Source: Campylobacteraceae bacterium (lineage in GTDB: Bacteria; Campylobacterota; Campylobacteria; Campylobacterales; Sulfurovaceae). Taken from it: a DNA stretch of 6,424 nt. Location of the stretch: positions 1-6,424 of the forward strand of contig JALVPA010000053.1 of the NCBI GenBank assembly GCA_027026055.1, written 5' to 3'. The first letter of the stretch is position 1. The number at the start of each line of letters is the position of its first letter. Below are positions 1 through 5,865 of this stretch, piece after piece. A model generated the notes under the pieces. It was not told the origin of the DNA, did not search any database, and worked only from the letters and a program-made list of their open reading frames with translations. A program made the translations under genes and the position numbers.

Positions 1-705
1 CTCTTTTTTCTGCTCCATACGCGTTATGTACGCTATTTGCTTCTTTTTGCAACCTTTGTCGGTATCGGCACCGAAGCGGGAAATCTCGATAGGTTACACA
101 GCGCTTATCGTGCCTACGAAGAGGGTAACTACAGCCGTGCCGTCACCCTTTTGAAAAAGATCGAAACCCCCTCTTTCCAGCGAAACTACGCGCTGGCGAA
201 CAGCTATTACAAACTGGGCAAATACGACGAAGCGTTGCGGCTCTATCGTACATTACGCACCACTTCCATCCCGTTCAAACGAAAAGTGGTGTACAATATC
301 GCAAACTGCTATGCACAAACGGGGCGCTACAAAGAGGCGGAACGTCACTATATCGAAGCGCTTCGACTGGGAGCGGGCGAAGATGCGTGGCACAATCTCT
401 CCATCGTTTTGTTCAAACGAAACAAAGCGGCACCGCGAGGAAAAACCGCACCTTCCGACGCACAAAACGCTTCTGCGAAACAAAGTGCGTCGACGGACGA
501 CGCCGAGGCGCAAAGCGGCAAGCGCAGCGGCGGGCGAGGCGGCGGAATGACGGGCAACGGCGGCGATACCCGTACAAAACCCCAAGCCTCCGACGTCGCA
601 CAAACGCCCGAAAGGCAAAACGGACACGCGACACCACATCCGCTCGGATCGAAAGTGTACGAACTGATCAATAAAGGATATATCCGTGAAACCAAACCTT
701 GGTAA
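1..705 (+). CDS. Bat-operon TPR protein, C-terminal part (probable VWA-TPR fusion, BatB/BatC type), 5' partial
   Basis: The frame is open from the first base, and no ATG or Shine-Dalgarno precedes the only nearby candidate start (TTG at 37), so the gene most likely begins upstream. Of 234 visible residues, 1-6 look like the end of a membrane helix, 7-12 (TRYVRY) a basic cytoplasmic loop and 13-27 a second hydrophobic segment. About three TPR repeats follow (roughly 29-58, 59-90, 91-127, with AYEEGNYSRAV, YKLGKYDEAL and YAQTGRYKEA signatures), then a disordered Ser/Ala/Gly/Lys-rich linker (about 141-214), and a compact C-terminal tail, SKVYELINKGYIRETKPW. I infer that the TPRs face the periplasm, as in BatB proteins whose VWA domain and membrane hairpin precede TPRs. 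The VWA domain itself is not in the window. The stop overlaps the batD start by 20 bases. The alternative is a free-standing BatC-like TPR protein starting at TTG 37 with a signal peptide, which I consider less likely. Confidence 0.8.
   Translation, partial: LFFLLHTRYVRYLLLFATFVGIGTEAGNLDRLHSAYRAYEEGNYSRAVTLLKKIETPSFQRNYALANSYYKLGKYDEALRLYRTLRTTSIPFKRKVVYNIANCYAQTGRYKEAERHYIEALRLGAGEDAWHNLSIVLFKRNKAAPRGKTAPSDAQNASAKQSASTDDAEAQSGKRSGGRGGGMTGNGGDTRTKPQASDVAQTPERQNGHATPHPLGSKVYELINKGYIRETKPW
673..678 (+). promoter_or_regulatory. Ribosome binding site of batD
   Basis: AAAGGA lies 7 bases before a GTG at 686, inside the 3' end of the preceding gene. It supports the GTG as the batD start, which gives a protein beginning with a good signal peptide. 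Confidence 0.7.
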
Positions 706-1852
706 AGTGCTCGTACCGCTTGTGCTTTTCGCGCATATATCCCTCGCAACACCGTTTACCTATCGCATCGATACCGATACCGACACCCCCTATCTCAAAG
801 CGCCCGTACACCTCAGCATAGAGCTTAACCAAACCGATCCGAAACCGGTGTTGCTCTTCGACTTTGCGGTGCGAAAAAATCGCGCCTATCGCCTCGAACA
901 GTTTCGTACGCTTACCGACGATACGCCGCACCATACGCATCATCGTTACGAATACCTCCTCTATCCGCTTCGCGAAGGCAATATTTCGGTCGATTTTCAT
1001 CTGCTACAGCGTCTCTCCGACGACGACAAGATCGCTTACTTTTTCTCGGGCGATCGCGACGATTTCAAAAAGCTCGAAACCGTCGACAGCGAAGTGAAGC
1101 TGCCTTCCGTCACGTTACTTGTCCGTCCGCTTCCCCCTTCTACGGAGTTGGTGGGCGATTTCAAACTCCACCATGACCTCTCCGCCGAAAAAACGCAGGC
1201 CTATACCCCGGTATCTTTGCATATCGCACTCGATGGAGAGGGGTATCCGCCGATAGTGAAACACCCGCTTCCGTCGATAAAGGGTGTCAAAATTTTCGCC
1301 GACAAACCGCGTATCCAACGCCGCAAAACCGCTCACGGGATATACTATCGCGTCACCTACACCTACGCGCTCTCCGCCGCCGAAAGCTTTACGATACCGC
1401 AAAGAGATTTTATCGCGTTCGATCCGCGCAAAGGACGGCGCTATACGCTCACCCTCCCCCGAACACGTATCGTAGTAAGCCCCGTCGACGCCGCCGCGCT
1501 TGTCGACAAACACGATACGCCTCCCCTACTCGAAGCGCCGTCGTATCGCGACATCTTCGATATACTCGGTTATCTCCTCGCTTTTGCGGCGGGCTGGATC
1601 GCCGCGCTTGTGTCGCCCTCTTTTGCTTTTTCGCGCAAAAAGAGACGACACGATCACGATCCTTTCGTCGAAGCGGTAAAACGCACCAAACATCCCAAAG
1701 CGCTTTTGTCTCTTTTGCTCGCCGCAGACAACAGAGCTTTCGACGAGGCGATCAAAGCGCTCGAAGCGCATCTGTACGATAATGCGCCGCTCGATTTCAA
1801 AGCGCTTAAGCGCCGTTTGCAAACCATCACGAGGAAAGACAACGATGCATGA
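686..1852 (+). CDS. batD: BatD family membrane protein
   Basis: A 388-residue protein from a GTG start supported by AAAGGA seven bases upstream. Residues 1-21 form a signal peptide (two lysines, a hydrophobic core, then SLA before TPF). The periplasmic part (about 22-290) is beta-rich. It contains a BatD-like repeat beginning near 145 (VRPLPPSTELVGDFKL, then DGEGYPP), which matches the PLPP...VG.F.L..D and G.G pattern of BatD proteins. One membrane helix spans about 293-314, followed at once by a positive-inside stretch (SRKKRRHDH) and a helical cytoplasmic tail to residue 388. The protein therefore presents its main domain to the periplasm and a short tail to the cytoplasm, where the MoxR ATPase encoded next could meet it; that contact is inference. 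It overlaps the gene before by 20 bases and moxR by 8, which suggests coupled translation. Its biochemical function is unknown; the family name comes from Bacteroides aerotolerance operons. Confidence 0.85.
   Translation: MKPNLGKVLVPLVLFAHISLATPFTYRIDTDTDTPYLKAPVHLSIELNQTDPKPVLLFDFAVRKNRAYRLEQFRTLTDDTPHHTHHRYEYLLYPLREGNISVDFHLLQRLSDDDKIAYFFSGDRDDFKKLETVDSEVKLPSVTLLVRPLPPSTELVGDFKLHHDLSAEKTQAYTPVSLHIALDGEGYPPIVKHPLPSIKGVKIFADKPRIQRRKTAHGIYYRVTYTYALSAAESFTIPQRDFIAFDPRKGRRYTLTLPRTRIVVSPVDAAALVDKHDTPPLLEAPSYRDIFDILGYLLAFAAGWIAALVSPSFAFSRKKRRHDHDPFVEAVKRTKHPKALLSLLLAADNRAFDEAIKALEAHLYDNAPLDFKALKRRLQTITRKDNDA
1831..1838 (+). promoter_or_regulatory. Ribosome binding site of moxR
   Basis: GAGGAAAG, 6 bases before ATG 1845. 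It selects this ATG over an in-frame TTG at 1782, which would add 21 residues overlapping batD and of a composition unlike the N terminus of MoxR proteins. Confidence 0.7.
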
Positions 1853-2792
1853 ATCCATCCGAAAGCTACTTGACGAGATCGGCAAAGCCGTCATCGGCCA
1901 ACAAGAGATGGTCGAAGGGTTACTTATCGCTCTGCTAAGCGAAGGGCATATTTTGATAGAAGGGGTGCCGGGATTGGCGAAGACCACGACAGTCAACGCC
2001 CTTTCTCAAGCGATGGGGCTGGACTTCAAGCGTATCCAATTTACGCCTGACCTGCTTCCTTCCGATATCACGGGAACACAAATCTACAACCCCAAAACCC
2101 AAGAGTTTCACATCAAACAAGGACCGCTCTTTGCCAACCTTGTGCTCGCCGACGAGATCAATCGCGCCCCCGCCAAAGTCCAGTCGGCGCTACTGGAGGC
2201 GATGCAAGAGAAGCAAATCACCATCGCCGAGGAGACCTTTGTGCTTCCCGATCCGTTTATGGTGATGGCGACGCAAAATCCTATCGAACAAGAAGGGGTC
2301 TATCCCCTTCCCGAAGCGCAACTCGACCGCTTTATGATGAAGCTCGTCGTTCACCACAACAGCGAAGAGGAAGAGCTCGAAATCATGCGCAAAGCGGCGA
2401 AAAAGGCGTTTGGCACCGTCACACAAGCGATGGATGCGGATACCCTCGCAGCGCTTAAAAAAATGCTCGATACGATCCATTTCGACTCGGAAGTCGAACG
2501 CTACATCGTACGTCTCGTCGCCGCTACGCGCAATCCCGCCGCTTTCGATATCGATCTTCCGCCCGATACGATTCGCTACGGCGCCAGCCCGCGCGCTTCG
2601 ATCGACCTTTACAAAGCGGCGCGAGCCAAAGCGTTTTTGGAAGGCAAAACCTATGTGTCGCCCGCCACCGTCGGCCTGGTCGCTCACAATGTATTGCGAC
2701 ACCGTATCGTATTGGGCTATGAAGCGCGCGCCAAAGGAACAAGCGCCGATACGATCGTCTCCACAATCCTCGAAACGGTACCGATACCGTAG
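1845..2792 (+). CDS. moxR: MoxR-family AAA+ ATPase
   Basis: A 315-residue cytoplasmic AAA+ ATPase of usual MoxR length. Visible motifs: the N-terminal IGQ element (residues 18-20), Walker A GVPGLAKTT (40-48, Lys46), Walker B LVLADEINRAP (99-109, Asp103-Glu104), sensor 1 MATQNP (141-146, Asn145), the arginine-finger region EAQLDRF (157-163, Arg162) and sensor 2 GASPRA (246-251, Arg250). All catalytic residues are present, so it should be active. MoxR ATPases act as chaperone-like remodelers together with VWA-domain partners, and here the partners are the Bat proteins upstream and the DUF58 protein downstream. The start at ATG 1845 is chosen from the Shine-Dalgarno at 1831-1838. The start overlaps the end of batD by 8 bases, so its expression is likely tied to batD. 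The symbol denotes the family; I cannot assign a finer subfamily with certainty. Confidence 0.95.
   Translation: MHESIRKLLDEIGKAVIGQQEMVEGLLIALLSEGHILIEGVPGLAKTTTVNALSQAMGLDFKRIQFTPDLLPSDITGTQIYNPKTQEFHIKQGPLFANLVLADEINRAPAKVQSALLEAMQEKQITIAEETFVLPDPFMVMATQNPIEQEGVYPLPEAQLDRFMMKLVVHHNSEEEELEIMRKAAKKAFGTVTQAMDADTLAALKKMLDTIHFDSEVERYIVRLVAATRNPAAFDIDLPPDTIRYGASPRASIDLYKAARAKAFLEGKTYVSPATVGLVAHNVLRHRIVLGYEARAKGTSADTIVSTILETVPIP
2775..2790 (+). repeat. Small perfect inverted repeat at the end of moxR
   Basis: ACGGTA (2775-2780), loop CCGA, TACCGT (2785-2790), covering the last codons of moxR. No T-run follows, so it is not a classical intrinsic terminator. It could be a weak hairpin just before the small ORF at 2801, or chance. 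Confidence 0.3.
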
Positions 2793-2800
2793 GTAGCGAC

Positions 2801-2884
2801 ATGAGCGTACACACCGAACACAACAAACGTACTTCGCATAGTCACTTGCCGACACCTTTCGCTCCGACGGAGGTCGCTCCGTGA
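2801..2884 (+). CDS. Possible 27-codon ORF coupling moxR to the DUF58 gene
   Basis: An ATG at 2801, eight bases after the moxR stop, opens a 27-residue reading frame (starting MSVHTEHNKRTS, ending PTEVAP) rich in His, Thr and Pro, with no recognisable domain. Its TGA (2882-2884) overlaps the GTG start of the DUF58 gene at 2881 in a GTGA arrangement typical of translational coupling. Its own ribosome binding site is weak (AGG at 2791-2793). It may be a leader that carries ribosomes across the moxR to DUF58 gap rather than a functional peptide. It may also be chance, because an ORF of this size is expected by luck. Confidence 0.3.
   Translation: MSVHTEHNKRTSHSHLPTPFAPTEVAP
2862..2881 (+). promoter_or_regulatory. 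Shine-Dalgarno of the DUF58 gene within overlapping small inverted repeats
   Basis: GGAGG at 2869-2873 lies 7 bases before GTG 2881 and decides that start. Its CGGAG (2868-2872) is complementary to CTCCG on both sides (2862-2866 and 2877-2881, the second including the first base of the start codon). Also CGAC (2865-2868) can pair with GTCG (2873-2876), leaving GGAG in the loop. The ribosome site is therefore strong, but it may be partly hidden in alternative short hairpins. The stems are only 4-5 base pairs, so regulation by structure is speculative. Confidence 0.5.
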
Positions 2885-3711
2885 ACCCGAATGTCGGCGC
2901 GTTGTTGCTCAAAGCGCGCAAAGAGGTCTATACCCTGCTTAGCGGACGTTCGTTGGCATCGCGTTTCGGAGAAGGCTACGACTTTGCGGAGCTTCGGGAA
3001 TACCGCCCCGGCGACGACGTACGAAAGATCAATTGGAATATCACCGCCAAAACGGGCACTCCCTATATCAAAGAGCTTCATGCGCTCAAAGAGCTTTCCG
3101 TCGCCCTTGCTATCGTTGCGGACGGAAGCGTCTATGCGGGCAAGACAAACACCAAACAACGCACGATGGCGGAGGCGGCCGCCATCCTCGGCTACGCTGC
3201 GCTTTACGGCAACGATCTTTTCGAAGGTTTCGCTTTTCTTCCCGAAATCACTTTGCGCACCTACCCCACCAAAGAGATGCCGCCGTTAGAGCACTTCATC
3301 GAAGCGTTTGCAAACACCGAACTGCTACACACCGAACAAAAAACGCAACATGCGCTAGATGTGCTTTTCGGACTGCTGCCGCGCCCTTCGCTGCTTTTTG
3401 TGATTGCCGACTTTCTCGACCCTGTCGATCTCTCTTTGTTGGCGCAAAAACACGATGTCATCGCGCTTGTCGTGCGCGATCCCGCGGAGATAATACCGCC
3501 GCGTGCGACACCTTATACGTTTCGTAATCCGCGCACCGGCGAACATTTCGAACGAACCCTCTCCTCATCGCTTTACAAACGCTACGAAGCGCGTTATCTC
3601 GCGCACGAAGAGCGGCTGTTGCGTCACTTTTACGCACACAATATCCGCTATGCCTTTTTGCGGAGCGATAAAGAGACCTTTGCGCAGCTGTTTACACTAT
3701 TGGGAAGATAA
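2881..3711 (+). CDS. DUF58 domain-containing protein (MoxR partner)
   Basis: A 276-residue protein of the short, soluble DUF58 type; I see no membrane segment. The family core is clear at about residues 29-63: FGEGYDFAELREYRPGDDVRKINW, here with Asn51 where IDW is commoner, followed by AKTGTPYIKE. A VWA-like domain follows. Its first strand VALAIVADGSVY (74-85) ends in a metal-site motif D81-G-S83-V-Y85, in which the third position of the usual DxSxS is Tyr. DUF58 proteins accompany MoxR ATPases very frequently and are thought to work with them, probably on the cytoplasmic side. The GTG start is supported by GGAGG seven bases upstream and gives the expected family N terminus. The preceding gene is moxR, 88 bases upstream, with a possible small ORF between. 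It is the last gene of the plus-strand operon and ends 3 bases from the stop of the convergent gene. Confidence 0.92.
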   Translation: MNPNVGALLLKARKEVYTLLSGRSLASRFGEGYDFAELREYRPGDDVRKINWNITAKTGTPYIKELHALKELSVALAIVADGSVYAGKTNTKQRTMAEAAAILGYAALYGNDLFEGFAFLPEITLRTYPTKEMPPLEHFIEAFANTELLHTEQKTQHALDVLFGLLPRPSLLFVIADFLDPVDLSLLAQKHDVIALVVRDPAEIIPPRATPYTFRNPRTGEHFERTLSSSLYKRYEARYLAHEERLLRHFYAHNIRYAFLRSDKETFAQLFTLLGR

Positions 3712-3714
3712 GCG

Positions 3715-4356
3715 TTAAAAATCGTCCGGGTGCATTGCGGCGTCGATACGATATTTACCCTCTTCTTTGAGAATACGCGTATCCCCCGATTTGTAGGCTT
3801 TTTTGATGCGTTTGAGCAGTTTGGCGCGTTTCTTTTCCGAATCGATCCCATAACGCTTGAAAAACTTTTTTACGCCGATATATTCGCTCTCTTCGGGTTG
3901 GATGTCAAATGTCTCCACCGCTTCGATCGTCTCCTCTTCTTCTTGCGACGACGCACGGTTTTCGATCCGCTTGGTATAGAGCATACGCATTTCGTAGAAG
4001 GCTTCTTTGAGCAGTTCGATCTCGCCTTTAAGCGTGCCGGTGATTTGCTTGTTGGACTCTTTGAGGTCGTTGACGGTCTCTTTGAGTACGGCGATGGTTT
4101 CGTCCTTCGCGGCCAACAAGGCGGCATAGTCGGCGGTTTTTTCCGTCGCTTTTCGCGTCGTGGCGACACGCTTTTGCGTCGCCGTGTCGCTTTTTTCCGT
4201 TTTCGCGCTTTTGTTTTCGTTTTGCGGCACGACGATATAGAGTTTGCCTTCGACCTCTTTTGCCTTGAGTATACCGCGCTTGATCTTCGCATAGACCGCC
4301 TGTCTGGAGATACCGAGTTCTTTGGCATACTCCGCCGGTTTCATCAATTTTTCCAT
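3715..4356 (-). CDS. Helix-turn-helix, coiled-coil DNA-binding protein of unknown role
   Basis: I do not recognise this 213-residue protein as a named family. Residues 5-43 form a MerR/excisionase-like winged helix-turn-helix (KPAEYAKELGISRQAVYAKI, then a GKLYIVV wing). A Lys/Thr/Ser linker follows (45-75), then a probable coiled coil (about 77-132), an acidic stretch QEEEETIEA (138-146), and a basic C-terminal domain (about 159-206) beginning EYIGVKKFFKRYGIDSEKKR. The layout suggests a dimeric DNA-binding protein, either a regulator or a nucleoid-associated factor. It resembles in general design the small helix-turn-helix/coiled-coil proteins annotated in Campylobacterota (for example DUF3972), but I cannot claim membership. 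The start ATG is preceded by AAGGAAGG (4362-4369) at 5 bases; a second Met at residue 5 is an alternative. It lies 75 bases downstream of pcm, with a possible promoter between. Confidence 0.8.
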   Translation of the reverse strand: MEKLMKPAEYAKELGISRQAVYAKIKRGILKAKEVEGKLYIVVPQNENKSAKTEKSDTATQKRVATTRKATEKTADYAALLAAKDETIAVLKETVNDLKESNKQITGTLKGEIELLKEAFYEMRMLYTKRIENRASSQEEEETIEAVETFDIQPEESEYIGVKKFFKRYGIDSEKKRAKLLKRIKKAYKSGDTRILKEEGKYRIDAAMHPDDF

Positions 4357-4361
4357 AACCG

Positions 4362-4369
4362 CCTTCCTT
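4362..4369 (-). promoter_or_regulatory. Ribosome binding site of the helix-turn-helix gene
   Basis: AAGGAAGG on the minus strand, 5 bases before the ATG at 4356. It favours this Met over the in-frame Met four codons later. Confidence 0.6.
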
Positions 4370-4399
4370 TTCCCTTGTCGGATCGAACCCGAGTTGAAA

Positions 4400-4430
4400 A
4401 AATCATAACATAAGTTTATTGAAAAATGCG
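4400..4430 (-). promoter_or_regulatory. Possible promoter of the helix-turn-helix gene
   Basis: The 75-base gap after pcm contains an AT-rich island. On the minus strand it carries a -10-like TATGAT (4402-4407) preceded by a T-rich stretch, with no convincing -35. That is the usual form of vegetative promoters in Campylobacterota. The transcript would have a leader of roughly 40 bases. No intrinsic terminator for pcm is visible in the gap. Confidence 0.4.
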
Positions 4431-4431
4431 G

Positions 4432-5067
4432 TTACTTTTGCGTACCGTCAAGCACCGGCACGAAAAGGCACGACTCGATCGTTTCGCTGCTGATGCGACC
4501 GTTCTTTTTATAGTAGCGGGTAACGATATGATAGTTTTCGGTCTGTTCGACGGGTGCGAGCAAAATACCCCCTTCGGCAAGTTGCTCGAAAAGAATATCC
4601 GGGATACGCTTCGCCGTAGCGGAGAAGAGGATACGTTCGTAGGGGGCGTATTGTTTCCAGCCGCGCTGTCCGTCGTCAAAACGCGTGATGATGTTGTGCA
4701 GTTCCAATTCGCCGAAGCGTCGTTTCGCCTCTTTAAGCAACGTATCGATGCGTTCTATCGTAAAAACGCGGCGCACAATCTTGCTCAATATCGCCGCCTG
4801 ATAGCCGCTGCCGCAACCAATCTCCAATACCGAATCGACGCCTTGCAGTTCCAAATGCTGCGTCATTTTGGCGACGGTAAGGGGAGAGGATATCCATTGG
4901 CTTGCGGAGAGGGGGAGGGCGTCGAGCTTGTAAGCGAGATGTTTGAACTCGGAAGGCACGAAAGCTTCTCTATCCACTTCCAAAAACGCCTTTTTGACAT
5001 GCGGAGCAAGCGGAAAGTGCTTTTCGATCTCTTCGACGAGTTTTTGTCTGTTGCGCGCTTTGATCAT
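4432..5067 (-). CDS. pcm: Protein-L-isoaspartate O-methyltransferase
   Basis: A 211-residue cytosolic enzyme of normal length. It uses S-adenosylmethionine to methylate L-isoaspartyl residues formed by damage to Asp and Asn, starting their repair. Visible features: the substrate-side motif QWISSPLTVAKMTQHL (57-72, family form QTISQPYIVA.M), SAM-binding motif I VLEIGCGSGYQAA (80-92), acidic Glu105 at the end of the next strand (FTIER), the post-motif region DDGQRGWKQYAPYERILFSA (131-150) and motif III LFEQLAEGGILLAPV (159-173), ending in CLFVPVLDG. Two small departures from the common pattern are DDG for GDG and Glu in place of Gly after APV. Neither touches motif I. The best Shine-Dalgarno, GGAGGGG (5079-5085), is 11 bases from the ATG, which is rather far. 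The gene follows the nitrilase-like gene after 55 bases and may have its own promoter. Confidence 0.93.
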   Translation of the reverse strand: MIKARNRQKLVEEIEKHFPLAPHVKKAFLEVDREAFVPSEFKHLAYKLDALPLSASQWISSPLTVAKMTQHLELQGVDSVLEIGCGSGYQAAILSKIVRRVFTIERIDTLLKEAKRRFGELELHNIITRFDDGQRGWKQYAPYERILFSATAKRIPDILFEQLAEGGILLAPVEQTENYHIVTRYYKKNGRISSETIESCLFVPVLDGTQK

Positions 5068-5099
5068 CGCCTACCGTTCCCCTCCGTCCGAATTTCGTG

Positions 5100-5122
5100 A
5101 GCGCATTCTATCCAAAAACGGT
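5100..5122 (-). promoter_or_regulatory. Possible promoter of pcm
   Basis: In the 55-base gap before pcm the minus strand has a T-run, then GGATAGAATGCGC, with TAGAAT (5105-5110) as a -10-like box. No clear -35 is present. The leader would be about 30 bases. pcm may be read both from here and by run-through from nrdB. Confidence 0.4.
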
Positions 5123-5854
5123 TTAATCCATCACGATATAGCGACGAATCTTTTTGATCTCTCTGAAGTCTATCGCCCCTTCGATCGCTTCGGCGCTGTC
5201 GTCCATACAGACATCGCCGTTTGGAGAAATGACGGCGGAGGAAGAGGCCATATCGCCATCGCTACTGTTGGAAACGACGACATAACACTGATTCATAATC
5301 GCCAACGCTTGAGACAAGACTTCGAGGTGGCGTTTGCGCGGTAGTCCCCAACGCGCGGGTACCAATACCGCATCAACACCCTCGATCTGCTTCCACAACT
5401 CCTTGAAGCGCAACTCGAAACAGATCAAAATCGCATAACGCACCCCTTCTATCTCGAAAGGTTTGATACGTTTCTTTTTGCCCGCCTTGAAATAGAGATC
5501 TTCGTCTCCGAGTCTAAAGAGTTTTACTTTATCTTGCGTATAAACAATCTTGTGACGATGTATAACTACGGCTCTATTGACGAAATAGTCTTCCTCTTGG
5601 ACAATCATCGTCAAGACCAATATTTGCTTGTCGATACGTTGTTTGAGCACCTTCAGCGCCATCGCCGAAAACTTGGCGGCGGTAGAGAGGTGTTCGTAAT
5701 CGTAGGCGGTTAAATAAACTTCCGGAGCAACGATGACATCCTTGTCGTCGTGCGCGTCGATAAGACGAAGAAGGGTGTCGAGGTTGTTTTGATAGCGTCT
5801 ATCCGAAGGCAGCTGTAACGACACGACGGAAAGCGGTTTGCGACGATAAGGCAT
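5123..5854 (-). CDS. Nitrilase-superfamily carbon-nitrogen hydrolase
   Basis: A 243-residue cytosolic hydrolase of the nitrilase superfamily, which cleaves amide-type carbon-nitrogen bonds through a cysteine. The catalytic triad is intact: Glu45 (VAPEVYLTAYDYE), Lys109 (YTQDKVKLF) and Cys145 (LICFELRFKELW). The family C-terminal region is also visible (VPARWG at 165-170, QALAIMNQCYVVVSNSSDGD at 182-201, SPNGDV at 210-215). At 243 residues it is slightly shorter than the usual 260-280, mainly at the C terminus. Its substrate cannot be read from the sequence; omega-amidase-like or metabolite-repair roles are possible. The ATG at 5854 has AAGGAG at 5860-5865, five bases away, which overlaps the nrdB stop codon. 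Only 9 bases separate it from nrdB, so the two are co-transcribed and probably coupled. Confidence 0.92.
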   Translation of the reverse strand: MPYRRKPLSVVSLQLPSDRRYQNNLDTLLRLIDAHDDKDVIVAPEVYLTAYDYEHLSTAAKFSAMALKVLKQRIDKQILVLTMIVQEEDYFVNRAVVIHRHKIVYTQDKVKLFRLGDEDLYFKAGKKKRIKPFEIEGVRYAILICFELRFKELWKQIEGVDAVLVPARWGLPRKRHLEVLSQALAIMNQCYVVVSNSSDGDMASSSAVISPNGDVCMDDSAEAIEGAIDFREIKKIRRYIVMD

Positions 5855-5859
5855 GCGCG

Positions 5860-5865
5860 CTCCTT
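5860..5865 (-). promoter_or_regulatory. Ribosome binding site of the nitrilase-like gene, overlapping the nrdB stop
   Basis: A strong AAGGAG on the minus strand, 5 bases from the ATG at 5854. It includes two bases of the nrdB TAA (5864-5866), so ribosomes ending nrdB stop directly on this site. Confidence 0.75.

Noticed and set aside
253..752. Several overlapping ORFs on both strands within the TPR protein linker
   Set aside because: The GC-rich low-complexity linker lacks stops in other frames; the products are Arg- or Cys-rich with no features.
1050..1060. GCGATCGC-type palindrome, considered as an abundant repeated motif
   Set aside because: Only isolated copies are seen; there is no regular spacing or enrichment suggestive of a repeat family.
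2801..2900. Frameshift joining the 27-codon ORF to the DUF58 protein
   Set aside because: The DUF58 protein from GTG 2881 already has a complete family N terminus and its own strong Shine-Dalgarno, so no missing part needs explaining.
2190..2921. Minus-strand ORF of 243 codons opposite moxR
   Set aside because: It is antisense to a fully conserved AAA+ ATPase, is Arg/Cys/His-rich and shows no domain.
3730..4413. Plus-strand ORF of 227 codons opposite the helix-turn-helix gene
   Set aside because: Its Phe/Arg-rich product is the mirror of a Lys/Glu-rich coiled coil; the minus-strand frame has a clear helix-turn-helix and a good ribosome site, while this one has neither domain nor Shine-Dalgarno.
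4394..4422. Plus-strand promoter-like pair TTGAAA and TATTGA with 17-base spacing
   Set aside because: No plus-strand gene follows, and the downstream DNA is antisense to pcm; AT-rich intergenic DNA produces such matches easily.
4426..5100. Plus-strand ORF of 224 codons opposite pcm
   Set aside because: The minus frame encodes a complete PCMT with all motifs; the opposite frame is a codon-bias shadow.
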